From: Sporosarcina sp. P2 | GTDB lineage: Bacteria; Bacillota; Bacilli; Bacillales_A; Planococcaceae | Length of the DNA: 64,000 nt | Direction of reading: 5' to 3' | NCBI RefSeq assembly: GCF_002743255.1 | Contig: NZ_PDYY01000001.1 | Span: 124,001-188,000, forward strand | Shown: positions 36,867-46,193 of the stretch, one piece after another | Layout: every line of letters begins with the position of its first letter | Position numbering within the stretch: position 1 is the stretch's first letter | Made by a program: the position numbers and the translations under genes | Notes under the pieces: generated by a model | Databases searched by the model: none | The model's input: only the letters and a program-made list of their open reading frames with translations | What the model was told of the DNA's origin: nothing

Positions 36867-38621
36867 ATGGCAAAAGGCAGATTGATTGTCGTCGGTGGAG
36901 GACTAGCTGGACTAATGGCTACCATCAAATCAGCGGAAGCTGGTGTACCGGTTGACTTGTTCTCGCTAGTACCAGTAAAACGTTCCCACTCCGTATGTGC
37001 CCAAGGCGGCATTAACGGTGCTGTAAATACGAAAGGTGAAGGCGACTCCGTCGACATTCACTTTGATGATACAGTTTACGGTGGGGACTTCCTAGCGAAT
37101 CAAAAACCAGTACAAGCAATGACGGCAGCAGCTCCTGGAATTATCCACTTATTGGACCGTATGGGTGTTATGTTTAACCGCACGCCAGAAGGTCTATTGG
37201 ATTTCCGTCGTTTCGGTGGTACACTTCACCACCGTACAGCGTATGCAGGTGCAACAACTGGACAACAGTTACTTTATGCTCTTGATGAACAAGTGCGTTC
37301 TCACGAGGTATCAGGACTTGTACAAAAATACGAGCACTGGGAATTCCTTGGAATTATTAAAGATGAAGAAGGTACGTGCCGTGGGATCAAAGCTCAAAAC
37401 TTGAAGACAATGGAAATTCAAGCGTTCAAAGCGGATGCTGTCATCATGGCAACAGGCGGCCCTGGTATTATTTTCGGTAAGTCCACAAACTCTGTGATCA
37501 ATACAGGTTCTGCGGCTTCCATCGTATACCAACAAGGTGCAAAATATGCAAACGGAGAATTTATTCAAATTCACCCAACAGCGATTCCAGGAGACGACAA
37601 GCTTCGTCTAATGAGTGAATCTGCACGTGGTGAAGGTGGACGAGTTTGGACGTATAAAGATGGAAAACCATGGTACTTCTTGGAAGAAAAATATCCGGAC
37701 TATGGTAACCTAGTTCCACGGGATATTGCGACACGTGAAATCTTTGACGTGTGTGTAAACCAAAAACTAGGTATCAACGGTGAAAACATGGTGTACTTGG
37801 ATCTGTCCCATAAGGACCCGAAAGAACTTGACATTAAACTTGGTGGAATCATCGAGATTTATGAAAAGTTCACGGGAGATGATCCGCGTAAATTGCCGAT
37901 GAAAATCTTCCCGGCTGTTCACTACTCAATGGGTGGACTATGGGTTGACGATCACCAGCAAACGAGCATCCCAGGCCTATTCGCAGCAGGCGAATGTGAT
38001 TACTCACAGCATGGTGCAAACCGTCTAGGTGCTAACTCTTTGCTATCTGCTATCTACGGCGGAATGGTCGCAGGACCAAACGCAATCGATTATATGAAGC
38101 ATCTAAAGCGCACAGCTGATGAACTTCCTGCAACGATCTTCGAAGATGCAGTGAAAGAAGAGCAACAAAAATGGGAAGACACTCTGAAAATGGATGGCAC
38201 GGAGAACGCGTACATTCTTCACAGAGAGCTTGGCGAATGGATGACTGACAACGTAACGGTTGTTCGTTTCAATGATAAATTGAAGCAGACAGACGAGAAA
38301 ATTGTCGAGTTACTTGAGCGTTATGAAAATATTAATATTACGGATACACAGCAATGGTCTAACCAAGGAGCTATTTTCACACGTCAGTTGAAAAACATGC
38401 TATATCTAGCACGTGTAATCACTTTAGGTGCATTGAATCGTGATGAGAGTCGTGGCGCGCATTACAAGCCGGACTTCCCAAATCGTGACGATGAGAACTT
38501 CTTGAAAACAACAATTGCGGAATTCGATGGAGTCTCTGCACCAATTATTTCATATGAAGATGTAGATACATCTATCATTCCTCCACGTATCCGCGATTAC
38601 TCAGCGAAGAAAGGAGATTAA
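36867..38621 (+). CDS. sdhA: succinate dehydrogenase flavoprotein subunit
   Basis: 584 residues. FAD-binding GGGLAGLMAT at the N-terminus, RSHSVCAQGGINGAVN near 38-53 whose histidine corresponds to the covalent FAD attachment site, substrate-site HPTAIPGD near 238 and SARGEGGRVWT near 253, and AGECDYSQHGANRLGANSL near 378. It oxidises succinate to fumarate. ATG 36867 follows GAGGAGTG; an in-frame ATG 18 bases upstream lies ahead of that site. Confidence 0.97.
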   Translation: MAKGRLIVVGGGLAGLMATIKSAEAGVPVDLFSLVPVKRSHSVCAQGGINGAVNTKGEGDSVDIHFDDTVYGGDFLANQKPVQAMTAAAPGIIHLLDRMGVMFNRTPEGLLDFRRFGGTLHHRTAYAGATTGQQLLYALDEQVRSHEVSGLVQKYEHWEFLGIIKDEEGTCRGIKAQNLKTMEIQAFKADAVIMATGGPGIIFGKSTNSVINTGSAASIVYQQGAKYANGEFIQIHPTAIPGDDKLRLMSESARGEGGRVWTYKDGKPWYFLEEKYPDYGNLVPRDIATREIFDVCVNQKLGINGENMVYLDLSHKDPKELDIKLGGIIEIYEKFTGDDPRKLPMKIFPAVHYSMGGLWVDDHQQTSIPGLFAAGECDYSQHGANRLGANSLLSAIYGGMVAGPNAIDYMKHLKRTADELPATIFEDAVKEEQQKWEDTLKMDGTENAYILHRELGEWMTDNVTVVRFNDKLKQTDEKIVELLERYENINITDTQQWSNQGAIFTRQLKNMLYLARVITLGALNRDESRGAHYKPDFPNRDDENFLKTTIAEFDGVSAPIISYEDVDTSIIPPRIRDYSAKKGD

Positions 38622-38626
38622 CAAAA

Positions 38627-39412
38627 GTGAGCGAACAACAAACAGCAACTGCTACAAAAACTGTCGTGTTTGACATTCATCGTCAAGATACTGCTACTTC
38701 AAGCCCATATGTGGAAAGATTTGAAGTTCCATATCGCCCGAATATGAACGTAATTTCGGCTCTAATGGAAATCAGACGTAACCCAGTAAATGCCAAAGGT
38801 GAAAAAACGACGCCTATTAACTGGGATATGAACTGTTTGGAAGAAGTCTGTGGTGCATGTTCAATGGTTATAAACGGTCGCCCTCGTCAGTCATGTACTG
38901 CGCTGGTTGATCAGTTAACACAACCTATTAAACTTGAGCCTATGCGTACATTCCCAGTCGTTCGTGACTTAGTTGTTGACCGTGAATTCATGTTCGATTC
39001 GTTAAAACGTATTAAAGCATGGGTTCCGATCGATGGTACGTATGATCTTGGTGAAGGTCCTCGTATGCCTGAGCGCAAGCGTCAATGGGCATATGAATTG
39101 TCTAAATGTATGACTTGTGGGGTATGTCTAGAAGCTTGTCCGAACGTAAACGACAAGACGAACTTCATGGGTCCTGCATTAATGTCACAAGTACGTCTAT
39201 TCAATGCCCATCCGACGGGTGCAATGAACAAAGATGAGCGTTTGGCTACTGTTATGGGAGACGGAGGAATCACTGAGTGCGGTAACTCACAAAACTGTGT
39301 AGTTGCTTGCCCTAAAGGAATTCCATTGACGACTTCAATCGGTGCAATTGGTAGAGCAACGACGATCCAAATGTTCAAAAACTTCTTCGGAAGTGACCAC
39401 CAAGTAGATTAA
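38627..39412 (+). CDS. sdhB: succinate dehydrogenase iron-sulfur subunit
   Basis: 261 residues. The 2Fe-2S ligand region reads CLEEVCGACSM near 68-78 with a later cysteine near 90, and the ferredoxin-like 4Fe-4S and 3Fe-4S ligands lie in CMTCGVCLEACP near 162-173 and CGNSQNCVVACPKG near 219-232. It relays electrons from SdhA to SdhC. The start is GTG 38627, with AAAGGAG in the preceding sdhA end; five bases separate the genes. Confidence 0.96.
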   Translation: MSEQQTATATKTVVFDIHRQDTATSSPYVERFEVPYRPNMNVISALMEIRRNPVNAKGEKTTPINWDMNCLEEVCGACSMVINGRPRQSCTALVDQLTQPIKLEPMRTFPVVRDLVVDREFMFDSLKRIKAWVPIDGTYDLGEGPRMPERKRQWAYELSKCMTCGVCLEACPNVNDKTNFMGPALMSQVRLFNAHPTGAMNKDERLATVMGDGGITECGNSQNCVVACPKGIPLTTSIGAIGRATTIQMFKNFFGSDHQVD

Positions 39413-39424
39413 TTTCCATAAACG

Positions 39425-39466
39425 AAACTGTCCAAGAAGTCTATGACTTCCTGGACAGTTTTTTTG
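39425..39466 (+). terminator. terminator after sdhB
   Basis: AAACTGTCCA (39425-39434) and TGGACAGTTT (39452-39461) with an inner GAAGTC/GACTTC stem and a T run. Confidence 0.88.
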
Positions 39467-39593
39467 ATGTTTAGAGCTTCTAGACTATGTTAGAAAGCTT
39501 CAGATTTCTTCTTTGGAAAATGTCCGTCACCTATCTTCAATCCTTAGTAGTCATAAATTGAATCTGCGCCGTCAGGAAAATACTAAATATTAT

Positions 39594-39642
39594 TTGACGT
39601 AAATATATATTTTGATATACTGAAGAAATGAATAATCATTCA
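39594..39642 (+). promoter_or_regulatory. sigma-A promoter and FadR operator for the thioesterase
   Basis: TTGACG (39594-39599) and TATACT (39616-39621) with a 16-base spacer. Immediately downstream, GAAATGAATAATCATTCA (39625-39642) matches 16 of 18 positions of the FadR box, with the TCATTCA half intact. Confidence 0.75.
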
Positions 39643-39662
39643 TTATGAAGGGGTGCATGTAA

Positions 39663-40112
39663 ATGAGAGAGAGTTATATTGATGATTTAGAGGAATGGAT
39701 AGAGGGATTTCATTTTCATGCGGAAGTTACAGTCCGTTTTTCTGAGACGGATATGTATGGACATTTGAACAACACAAAAGTCTTTGCATATTTTGAGTAT
39801 GCTAGAATTGAATTTTTGAAGCATCTACACCATATGGACAAGTGGGTGGATCCAAAGGGCAAAACTATTCCAATAGTGGCGGATTTACAATGTGATTTTG
39901 CGAAGCAAGTGTACTTTGACGAAAAGCTACAGATCTATGTAAAGGCTAATTCCATGGGCACGAGTTCAGTTGATTTGCATTATATGGCTAAGAATGAACG
40001 CAATGAAATGGTCTTCACAGGTAGAGGTGCTATCGTTCAAGTTGGAAAAGGTGATGGAATGCCTGTTGCATGGACAGAAGAAGAAAAACAGATGTTTCTC
40101 GAAAACTCGTAA
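39663..40112 (+). CDS. hotdog-fold acyl-CoA thioesterase (YsmA-like)
   Basis: 149 residues. The region VRFSETDMYGHLNNTKVFAYFEYARIEF (about 21-48) is the 4-hydroxybenzoyl-CoA thioesterase signature; the Asp in ETDMYGH is the usual catalytic residue. It should hydrolyse acyl-CoA, but the substrate is not evident. It occupies the place of B. subtilis ysmA, between sdhB and gerE. GAAGGGG lies before the ATG, and a sigma-A promoter with a FadR box precedes it, linking it to fatty acid degradation. Confidence 0.82.
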   Translation: MRESYIDDLEEWIEGFHFHAEVTVRFSETDMYGHLNNTKVFAYFEYARIEFLKHLHHMDKWVDPKGKTIPIVADLQCDFAKQVYFDEKLQIYVKANSMGTSSVDLHYMAKNERNEMVFTGRGAIVQVGKGDGMPVAWTEEEKQMFLENS

Positions 40113-40118
40113 AAGCCT

Positions 40119-40148
40119 ACACAGCCGCCCCTATCCTTACATATCCTA
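40119..40148 (+). promoter_or_regulatory. candidate sigma-K promoter of gerE
   Basis: CATATCCTA (40140-40148) fits the sigma-K -10 pattern CATANNNTA, with an ACAC -35-like element about 17 bases upstream (40119-40122). gerE is sigma-K dependent in B. subtilis. Confidence 0.45.
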
Positions 40149-40178
40149 AGGGGAAAGCGTAAAGAGGAGGGGCGCATC

Positions 40179-40400
40179 TTGGATGAAATGCAAAACCGTT
40201 CTTTATTAACAAATCGGGAACGACAAATTTTCACTTTGCTGGTAGACGATTTTACAACAAAAGAAATTGCTGGACAGCTGACCATTAGTGAGAAAACCGT
40301 ACGAAATCATATTTCGAATACGATTCAAAAATTGGGCGTGTCAGGCAGAGCACAGGCTATCGTTGAATTATTGCGATTGGGAGAATTACAGCTAAACTAA
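40179..40400 (+). CDS. gerE: late mother-cell transcription factor GerE
   Basis: 73 residues, a bare LuxR-type helix-turn-helix domain. The run TTKEIAGQLTISEKTVRNHI near 28-47 and LGVSGRAQAIVELLR closely match B. subtilis GerE (74 residues). It modulates sigma-K genes for coat and cortex during late sporulation. The start is TTG 40179 with GAGGAGGGG upstream. Together with sspI it marks an endospore former. Confidence 0.93.
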   Translation: MDEMQNRSLLTNRERQIFTLLVDDFTTKEIAGQLTISEKTVRNHISNTIQKLGVSGRAQAIVELLRLGELQLN

Positions 40401-40550
40401 AAATGATAGCTTGCTTACGATAGTAGATTAATTTTGTGCAATCGGTGTCAATTACTTCTTCTCTAGCCTATAACCGAAGGAAAAAATGTTGCGTTCATCA
40501 ATGAAAACGGTACAATGAAAAGATAGGACTCATTTCAGGGAGCTGATTTT

Positions 40551-41000
40551 TTGTTGAATGAACAGAAAAACGTACCAACTGATATCGTAACGATGGAAAA
40601 AGACTTGCGATACATTGCGTCCATCATTAAAGAACAGGGTCGGAAAATATTAAAGAACTCTACTATTACACCTCCTCAATTCAGCGCTCTTCAATGGTTG
40701 TTGGAACATGGTGATATGACCATCGGTGATCTATCCAATAGAATGTTCCTAGCTTTCAGCACCACGACGGATTTAGTAGACCGAATGGAAAATAGTCAAC
40801 TAGTGAAGCGAGTGCGGGATGAAAAGGATCGTCGGGTTGTTCGTGTCCATTTATTACCTGAAGGGATACGGATTATTGAAGAGGTCATACAGAAGAGACA
40901 AGAGTATTTACAAGACGTTCTTGCCGATTCAAATGAGCAAGAAATTCAGCGGTTTTCAGAATTGCTGGCTACATTACATGAACAGATGACAAGAGATTGA
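40551..41000 (+). CDS. MarR family transcriptional regulator (YsmB-like)
   Basis: 149 residues. Winged helix-turn-helix typical of MarR: TPPQFSALQWLLEHGDMTIGDLSNRMFLAFSTTTDLVDRME near 42-82 and the wing VRDEKDRRVVRVHLLPEG near 89-106. It lies ten bases upstream of racE, as ysmB does in B. subtilis, so it is probably co-transcribed with it; the ligand and targets are unknown. Start TTG 40551 or the next TTG at 40554, behind AGGGAG. Confidence 0.82.
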   Translation: MLNEQKNVPTDIVTMEKDLRYIASIIKEQGRKILKNSTITPPQFSALQWLLEHGDMTIGDLSNRMFLAFSTTTDLVDRMENSQLVKRVRDEKDRRVVRVHLLPEGIRIIEEVIQKRQEYLQDVLADSNEQEIQRFSELLATLHEQMTRD

Positions 41001-41009
41001 GGGATTACA

Positions 41010-41798
41010 TTGAATGCACCTATTGGAGTAATTGATTCGGGGGTCGGTGGACTGACAGTTGTAAGAGAGTTACGCCACCACTTACCGAATGAACCTATTA
41101 TTTATATTGGCGATGATGCACGTTGTCCGTATGGTCCTCGACCTGCGGAAGAAGTGTTGCAATTTACGATGGATATGGTCAACAGTCTGGCGCAAATGGG
41201 TATAAAATTGCTGGTGATTGCGTGTAACACTGCGACTGCCATAGCGCTAGAAGACATACGGAAGAAATTTGATTTTCCTATTGTCGGTGTGATTAAGCCA
41301 GGGGCCAGAGCAGCTGTCAACGCGTCGCAAACAGGTGAAATTGCCGTGCTTGGTACAGAAGGCACCGTGAACAGTAAAGCATATGATCAGGCGATACAAG
41401 CTCTAAAAAAGGAAGCGAAAGTCTATTCACTTGCGTGTCCGGAATTCGTGCCAATCGTTGAAAGTGGAGAATATCGCGCACAGGCGGCAAGGGATATAGT
41501 TGATAAGACATTACAGCCTTTGCATAACTACTCGTTTGATTCTGTAATACTTGGCTGTACGCATTATCCATTATTGCTAGAACATATTGAAGCGCATTTC
41601 TCCAATCAAAAGAATGTTATATCTTCAGCGGCGGAGACTGTGATTGACGTTGAAGGGATTCTTAAAGCTAAGCAATTACAATCTGTTTTAGCTAAAGAGC
41701 CCATATTTTACACAACAGGCTCGTTGGAAAAGTTTCAAGCCATCGTTGAAGATTGGCTTGCTATTCCTCAGCCAGACGTACGTAAGTTGACTTTTTGA
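41010..41798 (+). CDS. racE: glutamate racemase
   Basis: 262 residues. Both catalytic cysteines are visible: ACNTATA near 71 and GCTHYPLL near 181; DSGVGGLTV at the N-terminus and GDDARCPYGPR near 33 complete the signature. It makes D-glutamate for peptidoglycan. The start is TTG 41010. It follows the MarR gene directly and is ended by a strong terminator. Confidence 0.94.
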   Translation: MNAPIGVIDSGVGGLTVVRELRHHLPNEPIIYIGDDARCPYGPRPAEEVLQFTMDMVNSLAQMGIKLLVIACNTATAIALEDIRKKFDFPIVGVIKPGARAAVNASQTGEIAVLGTEGTVNSKAYDQAIQALKKEAKVYSLACPEFVPIVESGEYRAQAARDIVDKTLQPLHNYSFDSVILGCTHYPLLLEHIEAHFSNQKNVISSAAETVIDVEGILKAKQLQSVLAKEPIFYTTGSLEKFQAIVEDWLAIPQPDVRKLTF

Positions 41799-41811
41799 AG
41801 TATATGGCAGT

Positions 41812-41844
41812 ACCCGAAAACTGTACTTCGTTTTCGGGTTTTTT
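41812..41844 (+). terminator. terminator after racE
   Basis: ACCCGAAAAC (41812-41821) and GTTTTCGGGT (41830-41839), then TTTTT. Confidence 0.88.
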
Positions 41845-41927
41845 GCTGCGAATATGGTAAGATGGATTGATTGTAGACTTGATGAGCAGGTCACACCAAA
41901 TAAATGAACCAAAATGGAGGATATTAT

Positions 41928-42686
41928 ATGCGACACGATGGAAGAACCACAGAAGATATTCGTACAGTAACGATAGAGAAAGATTATTTGATACACCCAG
42001 AGGGTTCCGTACTGATTTCAGTAGGCAATACTAAAGTAATTTGTACAGCGACGATTGAAGATCGAGTACCGCCGTTTATGCGTAATAGTGGAAAAGGGTG
42101 GATATCCGCTGAGTACTCCATGTTGCCACGCGCCACAGGACAACGGACAATCCGTGAATCATCCCGCGGTAAAGTAGGTGGTCGTACAATGGAAATCCAG
42201 CGTTTGATTGGACGGGCTTTGCGTGCAGTCGTTGATTTGGATGCTATTGGAGAACGTACGATTTGGATTGACTGTGATGTTATTCAAGCAGACGGTGGAA
42301 CGCGAACGTCTTCCATTACAGGCGCGTTCGTTGCGTTGGTTATCGCTGTGAATAAATTGCAAATCGAAAAGCAACTGCCCGTTTTTCCAGTTCGTGATTT
42401 CCTAGCAGCTACAAGTGTGGGGAAATTGGCTGACGGTCAATTGATCACAGATCTCGATTATGTAGAAGATTCTTCGGCAGATGTGGATATGAATGTTGTG
42501 ATGACGGGACAAGGCCAATTCGTTGAACTCCAAGGGACAGGCGAAGAAGCTACTTTTTCTCGTGCGGAAATGAATGATTTATTGACATTAGCTGAATCGG
42601 GAATCGAACAATTGATTACCATTCAAAGAGAAGTATTAGGCGAGTTGGCAGATAAGATTGGACAACAGGCAGGCGAAGCACAATGA
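41928..42686 (+). CDS. rph: ribonuclease PH
   Basis: 252 residues, usual length. RNase PH signature: [11 protein letters not shown] at the start, [33 protein letters not shown] near 66-98 and [20 protein letters not shown] near 113-132. It trims tRNA 3' ends phosphorolytically. ATG 41928 is six bases after GGAGG; an in-frame ATG 24 bases earlier lies before that site. It overlaps the next gene by four bases. Confidence 0.95.
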   Translation: MRHDGRTTEDIRTVTIEKDYLIHPEGSVLISVGNTKVICTATIEDRVPPFMRNSGKGWISAEYSMLPRATGQRTIRESSRGKVGGRTMEIQRLIGRALRAVVDLDAIGERTIWIDCDVIQADGGTRTSSITGAFVALVIAVNKLQIEKQLPVFPVRDFLAATSVGKLADGQLITDLDYVEDSSADVDMNVVMTGQGQFVELQGTGEEATFSRAEMNDLLTLAESGIEQLITIQREVLGELADKIGQQAGEAQ

Positions 42687-43297
42687 AAGAAGTGTTAATC
42701 GCAACGAATAATAAAGGAAAAGCGAAAGACTTTGAAGTTCTCTTTCGTCCTTTAGGTATTACCGTGCTGACGTTGCAAGATATCGAAGAATCAATTGATG
42801 TAGAAGAAACCGGTACCACTTTCGTTGACAATGCCATACTGAAAGCTGAGACCGTTGCAAATTTACTGGGGAAAATAGTAATTGCGGATGACAGCGGGCT
42901 AGAGGTTGATGCATTAGATGGCGAGCCGGGTGTTTACTCTGCGCGCTATGCAGGCGAGCCTTCAGACGATGAAGAGAATATCGATAAGTTGCTAGCTAAA
43001 CTTTCAGGAGTACCTAAAACAGCACGTCAGGCACGTTTTCGATGCGTTCTGGCAATTGCAGGACCAGGTGTCGAGACAACTACCTATTCTGGTAGCTGTG
43101 AAGGTGTCATTACAGAACAACGACAAGGAACGAATGGGTTCGGCTATGATCCGATATTTTATGTGCCTTGTAAAGAAAAAACAATGGCGGAATTATCTGC
43201 AGAAGAGAAAAGTGCGATCTCTCATCGAGGGGCAGCTTTAGCTGAGTTAAAAGAACAGCTACCGGAATTTATTACGCGGATTGGTGAGATAAAATGA
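42683..43297 (+). CDS. rdgB: dITP/XTP pyrophosphatase (RdgB/HAM1 family)
   Basis: 204 residues. [12 protein letters not shown] at the N-terminus, [15 protein letters not shown] near 36-50, [24 protein letters not shown] near 71-94 and [10 protein letters not shown] near 151 are the family motifs. It removes non-canonical purine nucleotides such as dITP and XTP from the pool. It overlaps rph (ATGA) and the following phosphodiesterase, giving one translationally coupled run, as rph-ysnA-ysnB in B. subtilis. Confidence 0.94.
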   Translation: MKEVLIATNNKGKAKDFEVLFRPLGITVLTLQDIEESIDVEETGTTFVDNAILKAETVANLLGKIVIADDSGLEVDALDGEPGVYSARYAGEPSDDEENIDKLLAKLSGVPKTARQARFRCVLAIAGPGVETTTYSGSCEGVITEQRQGTNGFGYDPIFYVPCKEKTMAELSAEEKSAISHRGAALAELKEQLPEFITRIGEIK

Positions 43298-43785
43298 AGC
43301 TAATTGTTTTAAGTGATTCACATGGCGACGTAAATACAGTGAAGCAAATTACATCATTGCAAGCGGACGCAATATTCCATTGTGGAGACAGCGAATTATC
43401 GGCAAAAGATCCAATGCTCAATGGAATTTATATTGTTCGTGGTAACTGTGATCGAGATGATCTATTCCCAGCGTCCATTGTTCAGAAAGTGGACGATGAG
43501 ACTGTATTTGTCGTCCACGGCCATGAACATGACGTTAAGCGCTCTATGCTGACTCTTTCCTACGCAGCAGCTGAACAGCAAGCCACCATTGTATTATTCG
43601 GACATTCCCATTTGTATGGGGCGGAAATGATCAACGATGTACTTTTTGTTAATCCGGGAAGCACGACGCAACCACGTGGCGATAGGAAAGCTACCTACGC
43701 AGTCATCGAAATAGCCGATGCTTATACTGTGAGTTTTTACAGTATGAATCACGACTTACTAGACCAAATCATTTTAAATAAATAG
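43294..43785 (+). CDS. YfcE/MJ0936-type metallophosphodiesterase (YsnB-like)
   Basis: 163 residues. Calcineurin-like motifs: SDSHGD near 7-12, HCGDSEL near 32, RGNCDRDD near 51, VHGHEHDV near 72 and GHSHLYGA near 98. These give a two-metal site. Members hydrolyse phosphodiesters, but the natural substrate is unclear. It is the last gene of the coupled rph-rdgB run. Confidence 0.88.
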   Translation: MKLIVLSDSHGDVNTVKQITSLQADAIFHCGDSELSAKDPMLNGIYIVRGNCDRDDLFPASIVQKVDDETVFVVHGHEHDVKRSMLTLSYAAAEQQATIVLFGHSHLYGAEMINDVLFVNPGSTTQPRGDRKATYAVIEIADAYTVSFYSMNHDLLDQIILNK

Positions 43786-43800
43786 TTTTAAGAAATAGTG

Positions 43801-43829
43801 TTGACTTTTGTCTAGGTTATGCATATAAT
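43801..43829 (+). promoter_or_regulatory. sigma-A promoter of tRNA-Arg
   Basis: TTGACT (43801-43806) and TATAAT (43824-43829), 17-base spacer; near-consensus, 30 bases before the tRNA. Confidence 0.88.
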
Positions 43830-43858
43830 AGTTCTTGTGCCTGTGGTTGCAGGTGTTT

Positions 43859-43932
<74 letters not shown>

Positions 43933-43981
43933 TAATAAGATCAGTCACAAACCATTGATGCAATTTGGTTTGTAAGAAACT

Positions 43982-44027
43982 AGGGATTCGGTCAGGGCTT
44001 CGGTCACTGGTGCAGAATCCCTTTTTT
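43982..44027 (+). terminator. terminator after tRNA-Arg
   Basis: AGGGATTC (43982-43989) and GAATCCCT (44015-44022), then TTTTTT. A preceding ACAAACCA/TTGGTTTGT hairpin lies near 43946-43972. Confidence 0.75.
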
Positions 44028-44100
44028 GTACCCTAACATTTTACGTATAATGAGACATGAAATTATCTTCCAATTCAACTGAATGGAGGATTTTTTTATT

Positions 44101-44343
44101 ATGACAAAAAAGACCGGATTATTTGATGTGGATTTTATACTGACAACCAAAGAGCTTACCGCTTCTATTCAAGGAGAGAAGGCGACTACCGCTCACTACA
44201 AGCCCTTTTCGGAAGCTTTAGGAACTATTATGAACCAAATGCAGGTGAGCGGCTATCGCCCTCGTACTCTGAAGGATTACGATACGATCGTGCATAACTT
44301 TGCAAAGAGTACAGGGGTTACCTATTTAGAAGAGCCATATTAA
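44101..44343 (+). pseudogene. truncated tyrosine-recombinase-like N-terminal remnant
   Basis: 80 codons from ATG 44101, with GGAGG upstream. The C-terminal half contains MQVSGYRPRTLKDYDTIVHNF, which looks like the start of the SAM-like core-binding domain of phage-type integrases, but the protein stops after about 30 residues of that domain and has no catalytic domain. Its place 170 bases downstream of the tRNA-Arg gene is where integrases usually sit. I read it as the remains of an integrase; an independent small protein is possible. Confidence 0.5.
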
Positions 44344-44491
44344 CAAATAAGGTTACTACTAACTAAGCTTTCGCTATGAATAGATTCCCGGCTATAGGTG
44401 AGTATGATTTAAGGGTTTGTGCAGAGAAGGTTTTCCGAATTGATTAACGTAGATGACTATAGGGTATTTATATATAGAGAGGTGATAGTAA

Positions 44492-45919
44492 ATGAAGTTC
44501 ACGTTAATCCAACAAAATGATACACATGGGTGTTTAGAATTACACGAAGAGCTTTTTTGGGATTCAAAAGGTCCGATTTTAAAGAAAGTTGGCGGATATT
44601 CGAGAATTTGCAAGTACGTAAAAGATGTAAAAAAAGAAAATAATAATGTGCTCTTTTTTGACGGCGGGGATTTGTTTCATGGAACATTGCCGCTTTTAGC
44701 AAGTAGAGGAAATGCCATTATACCTCTACTCGAGAAAATGCCGTTGGACGGTTTTGTACCGGGTAATTGGGATTTCGCATATGGCAAAGAACAGCTACAA
44801 AGTTTGACGAATAATCTTTCTTTTCCTTCGATCGCCTGTAATTTAAAGGATCAGGATACAGGAAGGCCTTTATTGAAACCGTACATCGTAAAAGAAATGC
44901 AAGGGGTGAAGGTAGGTGTCATTGGTCTAACGTATCCTTATGTCGATATTACGATGCCGCCAAGCTTTTCTAAAGGAATGATTTTTTCAACTGGTGTTGA
45001 CGAAGTACAAGATTATGTCGAGAAGTTAAAGGCTGAAGTCGATATCATTGTGCTTCTGAGTCATATGGGACTTCCCCTCGACGCCAAATTAGTTAATTTG
45101 GTAAATGGAATTGATATCGTTCTTTCTGGTCATAGCCACGATCGTGTGATAAAACCGATTATCCTTAATAATACTTATATTGTACAGGCTGGTTCAAGCG
45201 CATCATTTTTAGGCCGTTTAGATATTACATTTGAAGATGATAAAGTAACGGAAGTGAAATACGAGTTAGTAACCGTGGATGAGACATTCGAAGAAGATGA
45301 AGAAGTTCAGGAAATGGTAAACTCAATTTTAGCACAATATGAAACAGAACGAAGCACTATTGTAGGAGAAACAAAAGTTATTTTACATCGTTCAACTTTA
45401 GAAGAGGCGCCGATGGATAAGCTTATAACGGATGCATATTTGTCTTCATTTGATTGTGATGTTGCTTTTTCACACGGTTGGCGATATGGTCCTCCAATGG
45501 CCGTTGGTCCGCTTACTTTGTATGATTTACATACAATTATTCCAGCAAATCCAGAGTTATTTACACTTGAGCTTGATGGAGTAGCACTTTTGGAGGCATT
45601 AGAAAATAATTTGGAACAAGTGTTTTCTTCCGAGCCATTTGATCAAAAAGGTGGTTATATTTTGCGTTCCAGCAACTTAATGATGACTTACAAACCGAAT
45701 AATCCAAAAGGGAATCGTATTCAGAGCTTGCAAATAGCAGGCGAAAACATTGACTTGAAAAAAGTATATAAAATTGTTGGTGGCGGGGGTCAACTATTCA
45801 AAATGCATGAAAAAAAGAAGGTTTATCAAGACATTCACGCCATTGATCTCATTTGCTCATACCTTAAGGAAAAAAAACCGTACGATGTGAAGGTAGGAAT
45901 GGACATTCTTAGCGTCTGA
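44492..45919 (+). CDS. SoxB-like / 5'-nucleotidase-like metallophosphoesterase
   Basis: 475 residues, no signal peptide. The N-terminal calcineurin-like domain has NDTHG (9-13), DGGD (57-60), SHMG (190-193) and SGHSHD (212-217); the C-terminal 5'-nucleotidase domain follows from about 290. The usual GNHE/D-F-D motif reads GNWDFAYG (91-98), so the catalytic-dyad histidine is a tryptophan. As far as I recall this resembles SoxB-type thiosulfohydrolases more than true nucleotidases. Neighbours CcdA and a thioredoxin fit sulfur chemistry, but cytoplasmic location argues against a classic Sox role. A terminator separates it from them. Confidence 0.65.
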   Translation: MKFTLIQQNDTHGCLELHEELFWDSKGPILKKVGGYSRICKYVKDVKKENNNVLFFDGGDLFHGTLPLLASRGNAIIPLLEKMPLDGFVPGNWDFAYGKEQLQSLTNNLSFPSIACNLKDQDTGRPLLKPYIVKEMQGVKVGVIGLTYPYVDITMPPSFSKGMIFSTGVDEVQDYVEKLKAEVDIIVLLSHMGLPLDAKLVNLVNGIDIVLSGHSHDRVIKPIILNNTYIVQAGSSASFLGRLDITFEDDKVTEVKYELVTVDETFEEDEEVQEMVNSILAQYETERSTIVGETKVILHRSTLEEAPMDKLITDAYLSSFDCDVAFSHGWRYGPPMAVGPLTLYDLHTIIPANPELFTLELDGVALLEALENNLEQVFSSEPFDQKGGYILRSSNLMMTYKPNNPKGNRIQSLQIAGENIDLKKVYKIVGGGGQLFKMHEKKKVYQDIHAIDLICSYLKEKKPYDVKVGMDILSV

Positions 45920-45989
45920 GACGAACATTAAATACTCGTTGAAAAGATTGGGAAGAACTAATCTCCAGTGAAAGAATCATAGTTATTCA

Positions 45990-46031
45990 AAAAAATGGCC
46001 TTTCGTGAATTTATACGATAGGCCATTTTTT
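45990..46031 (+). terminator. terminator after the SoxB-like gene
   Basis: AAAAAATGGCC (45990-46000) and GGCCATTTTTT (46021-46031), with an inner CGT/ACG pairing. Confidence 0.85.
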
Positions 46032-46193
46032 CGTCTACTCATTCCGTGTGTTGAAAAAAGTGAAACAGGATTGGAAAAATCTTTTAGTATTTAATACCGA
46101 AAAATATATCGAATAAATTTCGATTTTCATCAAACCTTCATATAGCTTTAGTAATATGGAATCTACGTGCTAATGAGCAGGAGGTGAACATTT

